DNA of 35,112 nt from RGIG4074 sp964615285 (GTDB lineage Bacteria > Bacillota > Clostridia > Christensenellales > Borkfalkiaceae): assembly GCA_964615285.1 (NCBI GenBank), contig CAZTND010000015.1, positions 1-35,112 of the forward strand. Reading direction: 5' to 3'. Made by a program: the position numbers and the translations under genes. The notes under the pieces are model-generated. The model was not told where the DNA came from and did not search any database. It saw only the letters and a program-made list of their open reading frames with translations. Shown here one piece after another: positions 32,601-35,112 of the stretch. Every line of letters begins with the position of its first letter. The first letter of the stretch is position 1.

Positions 32601-33236
32601 ATGGCACGGCTGAACGTCAATCCCACGCGGCAGGAACTCAGGCGTTTGAGGGAACGGCTGAAAACTTCCGTCCGCGGGCACAAGTTGTTGAAGGACAAGA
32701 CGGACGAAATGATCCGGCAGTTCTGCATCCTCATCCGGAAAAATAAAAAGCTCCGCGAAGAGGTGGAAGCCGATCTTGCGGGGGCGCTCAAAAACTTTTC
32801 CTCCGCCAAAGCCGTCATGGACGAGCGCGCGCTGGAAGAGGCTTTTTTGCTGCCCGCCGCGTCGGTCAGCCTGACCTGCGGCGAAAGGAGCGTCATGTCC
32901 GTCGCCGTGCCCGACATCGAGGTGCACGAGGAAACGCGGGGCAACGCGCCCTATGCCTATGCCACCGTTTCTTCCGAGGTGGATCATTCCGTTTCCGCGC
33001 TCGCCGCAATCCTGCCGAAACTGGTACGCCTTGCCTCGGTGGAAAAGACGTGCAACTTGCTTGCGAACGAGATCGAAAAGACCAAACGCCGGGTCAACGC
33101 GCTGGAATATGTGCTCATTCCCCAATATGAGGAGACCATCCGCTACATCATGATGAAGCTGGATGAAAACGAGCGCGGCGCGACCACGCGGCTCATGAAG
33201 GTCAAGGATATGCTCGCCGCCGCGCGGGAGGGGTAA
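32601..33236 (+). CDS. ntpD: V-type ATPase rotor shaft subunit D
   Basis: A 211-residue subunit that forms the central shaft. The family start is clear (LNVNPTRQELRRLRERLKTS, GHKLLKDKTDEMIRQF). Long helices follow (EKTKRRVNALEYVLIPQYEETIRYI), ending MLAAAREG. AAGGAGG precedes the ATG, 9 bp after the subunit B stop. It is the last gene of the ATPase set. A weak hairpin without a T run (CTCGGG 33242-33247 with CCCGAG 33255-33260) lies just after it. No ntpH or ntpJ follows. Confidence 0.94.
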   Translation: MARLNVNPTRQELRRLRERLKTSVRGHKLLKDKTDEMIRQFCILIRKNKKLREEVEADLAGALKNFSSAKAVMDERALEEAFLLPAASVSLTCGERSVMSVAVPDIEVHEETRGNAPYAYATVSSEVDHSVSALAAILPKLVRLASVEKTCNLLANEIEKTKRRVNALEYVLIPQYEETIRYIMMKLDENERGATTRLMKVKDMLAAAREG

Positions 33237-33294
33237 GCATGCTCGGGGACGGCGCCCGAGTCCGGCAAGGACGGAAACCGAAGAGAGGAAGAAG

Positions 33295-33334
33295 TCTTAC
33301 AAAAATGTAAGATCCGTGTAAGATTCGTGTAGGA
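33295..33334 (+). promoter_or_regulatory. Three 7-bp direct repeats at 11-bp period, response-regulator-like site
   Basis: TGTAAGA (33306-33312), TGTAAGA (33317-33323) and TGTAGGA (33328-33334) are spaced by 4 bp each, giving an exact 11-bp helical period. An inverted copy TCTTACA (33295-33301) precedes them. The last repeat covers the -35 position of the extended -10 promoter at 33353-33361. This is the layout used by OmpR/PhoB-family activators. The regulator is unknown. Confidence 0.6.
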
Positions 33335-33352
33335 TAGATCGGCGGAAAAGTA

Positions 33353-33361
33353 TGGTATAAT
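33353..33361 (+). promoter_or_regulatory. Extended -10 promoter downstream of the direct repeats
   Basis: TGG-TATAAT (33353-33361) has the TG of an extended -10 and a perfect hexamer, but the -35 position (about 33333-33338) is poor, consistent with activator dependence. It would transcribe the degenerate region and the genes from 33838 onward. Confidence 0.6.
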
Positions 33362-33395
33362 GGAAGCACGGTAAAAAAGGTATAAGGGAAACTTC

Positions 33396-33822
33396 ATGTC
33401 CGGTGTCAGAAAGTTTGTTTCTTTGTTTCTTGGCGCGGTGCTGTGCCGTTGCCCTGTTCTCCGCTTGCGAGGACAAGGGGAAGAGCGCGCTGCTCCGTGC
33501 GCCCGCCGCGGCGCAGGATTTTTCATACAGTGAGAGCGGGCAGGAGGGGTTTGCGGCGATCACGGATCGCGCGGAATCGTTTGCCGCCGCGGCTTATGCC
33601 GCCGACGGGCGCCTTGTGGAACGTGCATACAAAACGGGAAGACCTTTTACACAAGGAAACTTGCAGAGAAATGCAGATCCGGCGCATGAAGCAGGCGACA
33701 GGCATAGAGACGGATCTATGCGGCCTGTGTTTTGCCGTGTGTCCCTACACGCAAAAATATCTCGAAAGGGAAGGCATGGACGGGTCGTCCGACCCGCTGG
33801 GTTCGCCGAGGAATAAATCATG
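33396..33822 (+). pseudogene. Frameshifted remnants: lipoprotein-like 5' end and Fe-S protein 3' end
   Basis: An ATG at 33396 with AAGGGAA upstream starts MSGVRKFVSLFLGAVLC. The natural continuation of this signal peptide, AVALFSACEDKGKSALL with a lipobox-like Cys, lies in another frame, so a frameshift near 33445 breaks it. That frame continues SYSESGQEGFAAITDRAESF until about 33640. A third frame then encodes GIETDLCGLCFAVCPYTQKY and YLERE, a half-ferredoxin C-x2-C-x3-CP motif resembling the C-terminal part of epoxyqueuosine-reductase-like 4Fe-4S proteins. No single frame joins these pieces. I read the stretch as decayed remains of one or two genes. A small intact Fe-S peptide starting near 33672 is less likely. 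The parent genes are not certain. Confidence 0.55.
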
Positions 33823-33840
33823 GAAGAGGAATAAATCATG
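33808..33840 (+). repeat. Tandem 15-bp duplication of a ribosome site and start codon
   Basis: GAGGAATAAATCATG occurs at 33808-33822 and 33826-33840, an 18-bp period. Each copy holds GAGG plus an ATG. The first ATG (33820) opens only a four-codon frame (MEEE, then TAA); the second (33838) is the start of the next gene. Confidence 0.85.
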
Positions 33841-34128
33841 AGAAAGGAAACGGATGTCAAAAAAGAGATCGAAAAAAAGAGAAAGAATGTGCGCGTTTGC
33901 AACTATGTCAGCGCAATCGCCTGTTTGCTTTTGGCGGCGGTGGCGCTCATCAACGCCTATACGGACTTTTTTGAGGGCATGCCCGCTTTGCTTTGGACAT
34001 TGATCGGCATATTGTTTGCGGCGGTCGTCATTTCTTTTGTCTGCGATATTTTCATCCTTGTGCGTCTGCGCCGGCTGAAAAAGAGCGCGGACTCTCCGGA
34101 GAACGAGGAGAAAAAAGGGTGGCTGTAA
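33838..34128 (+). CDS. Small hypothetical protein with two membrane helices
   Basis: A 96-residue protein: a charged N-terminus (RKETDVKKEIEKKRKNV), two hydrophobic segments (about 21-41 and 49-72), a basic loop (RLRRLKK) and a polar acidic C-terminus. The topology is a helical hairpin with both ends probably in the cytoplasm. GAGG lies 9 bp before the start, within a duplicated 15-mer. It lies 55 bp before the MscS gene on the same strand. I do not recognise a family. Confidence 0.65.
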   Translation: MRKETDVKKEIEKKRKNVRVCNYVSAIACLLLAAVALINAYTDFFEGMPALLWTLIGILFAAVVISFVCDIFILVRLRRLKKSADSPENEEKKGWL

Positions 34129-34183
34129 GTGCCCGTGCGGCTGCAGGGACGGAACGGAACATACATAGGAGCAACATTCGGTT

Positions 34184-35041
34184 ATGGAAGAATTTTTTCA
34201 ATCGGCGGCGGATTTTTTTGCCGGCTTTTTCTCGGGAACCGGGCTTGCCGTCGTCAAGGCGCTTGCCGTGCTGGTGGTCGGGCTTATCGCCGTTTCCCTC
34301 ATTGTTTCGCTGGTGCGCAGCATTGCCATCCGCAACCGCAAGCTGGATAATGCGGCGGCGTCCTTCATCGTTTCTCTGACCAGGGCGGTGCTGCTCGTCC
34401 TCGTCGCCATCGTCGTGCTCGGGGTCGCGGGCGTCAATACGGCAAGCCTCATCGCGGCGTTCGCCGCGGTCGCCCTCGCCGTTTCCCTCGGCTTGCAGGA
34501 CACCCTTTCGGGCTTGACCAACGGCATCCTCATCATCTTTACAAAGCCGTTCAAACAGGGCGATTACGTCAGCATCGACGGCACGGAGGGGACTGTCAAG
34601 GAAATACGCCTCTTCAACACCAAACTCACCACGCCCGACAATCTGGACGTCATTGTGCCGAACAGCAAAGTGCTCGGCGCCAATGTCGTCAATTACAGCG
34701 CCATGCCCCTGCGCCGCATCGACATCGACGTGCCCGTGCCCTATCAGACGGATGTCGAAACGGTCAAGAGGATATTGCTCGCCTGCATGGAGGATGATCC
34801 CCGCGTCGTCAATCTTCCCGCGCCGATGTGCCGGTTGTACGAATACGGTTCCAGCGCGCTCAAATACCGCGTGCGTTGCTATGTGCCCAACGGGGAATAT
34901 TGGAACGTCCGGTTCGATCTGAACGAGCGTCTCTATACCCGTCTGCGTGAAAACGGCATCGAAGTGCCCGTCAATCAGGTGGATGTGCGTTTCGTTGCGG
35001 AAGGTCCGAAAGACATCGATCCCGCCGGACGCGGGGAATGA
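34184..35041 (+). CDS. mscS: Small-conductance mechanosensitive channel (MscS family)
   Basis: A 285-residue MscS-type channel that opens under membrane tension during osmotic downshock. Three membrane helices (about 21-45, 58-80 and 84-105) are followed by the pore-helix and beta-domain signature: ASLIAAFAAVALAVSLGLQD, LTNGILIIFTKPFKQGDYV, GTVKEIRLFNTKLTTPDN and VPNSKVLGANVVNYS. The C-terminal alpha/beta cage region runs to about 270. Length matches E. coli MscS. TAGGAGC lies upstream of the ATG. Confidence 0.93.
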   Translation: MEEFFQSAADFFAGFFSGTGLAVVKALAVLVVGLIAVSLIVSLVRSIAIRNRKLDNAAASFIVSLTRAVLLVLVAIVVLGVAGVNTASLIAAFAAVALAVSLGLQDTLSGLTNGILIIFTKPFKQGDYVSIDGTEGTVKEIRLFNTKLTTPDNLDVIVPNSKVLGANVVNYSAMPLRRIDIDVPVPYQTDVETVKRILLACMEDDPRVVNLPAPMCRLYEYGSSALKYRVRCYVPNGEYWNVRFDLNERLYTRLRENGIEVPVNQVDVRFVAEGPKDIDPAGRGE

Positions 35042-35056
35042 GGGGGAGAGTGATAT

Positions 35057-35112
35057 ATGTCTTGTTACGGATTGTTGACATCGCAGGAAATTTATTCCGT
35101 CATTATGCAGTA
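35057..35112 (+). CDS. Start of an unidentified gene, cut by the window end
   Basis: AGGGGGAGAG sits about 6 bp before an ATG at 35057, and the frame (MSCYGLLTSQEIYSVIMQ) stays open to the window end. It lies 15 bp after the MscS stop, so it may be the next gene of that unit. Eighteen codons are too few for identification. Confidence 0.5.
   Translation, partial: MSCYGLLTSQEIYSVIMQ

Noticed and set aside
1..35112. CRISPR array, tRNA or rRNA genes, insertion sequences and prophage genes
   Set aside because: I saw no regularly spaced direct repeats with spacers, no cloverleaf-like stretch, no transposase or integrase motifs and no phage structural genes.

Overview
The window looks like a piece of a GC-rich clostridial (Bacillota) chromosome, probably from a metagenome-assembled gut genome. 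The evidence is: strong AGGAGG-type ribosome binding sites; sigma-A promoters close to TTGACA/TATAAT; a DnaD-family primosome gene; the UPF0237/UPF0210 pair; a DUF951 gene; a YwlE-like phosphatase next to rpiB; and a V-type ATPase operon in the Enterococcus hirae ntp order. A run of exactly 100 N at 3676-3775 is an assembly gap. The exact lineage cannot be fixed from the sequence.

Layout. 1-867 is the 3' end of a GGGtGRT-family gene with its terminator. 1017-1963 holds a TIGR04076-type gene and a VanZ-like membrane protein, followed by tandem terminators. 2233-8923 is a three-gene cell-surface operon: a large modular lipoprotein (broken by the assembly gap), a four-helix membrane protein, and a membrane-anchored glycoside hydrolase family 3 protein with permuted domain order. 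Its promoter has ten consecutive G in the spacer between -35 and -10, the layout expected of a phase-variable promoter. 9121-9777 is a flavin reductase gene with a consensus promoter. On the minus strand, 10052-11773 encodes a DnaD-like protein that ends in the zinc-binding N-terminal region of a DnaI/DnaC helicase loader but has no AAA+ ATPase. Its promoter overlaps, face to face, the promoter of sbcD-sbcC (11995-15761).

15788-18311 holds an alpha/beta-hydrolase-fold protein lacking its nucleophile, a DUF951 protein and signal peptidase I. 18382-20026 is the ACT-domain/PFL-like pair, followed by a triple-hairpin intergenic element. 20195-23977 holds pepF, dnaB and a low-molecular-weight phosphatase. 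24059-33236 runs from an rpiB promoter through nine V-ATPase genes (G/H-like stalk, I, K, E, C, F, A, B, D). The proteolipid keeps all the Na+ ligands known from E. hirae NtpK, so the enzyme is probably a sodium pump. 33237-33837 is a degenerate stretch with OmpR/PhoB-style 11-bp direct repeats, an extended -10 promoter and gene remnants. Then come a small membrane protein, an MscS channel and the start of one more gene.

The most promising candidate for something undescribed is the 2233-8923 locus. It appears to be a switchable, membrane-tethered system that displays a repeat-rich lipoprotein beside a membrane-anchored permuted GH3. The AAA+-less DnaD/helicase-loader fusion is second.
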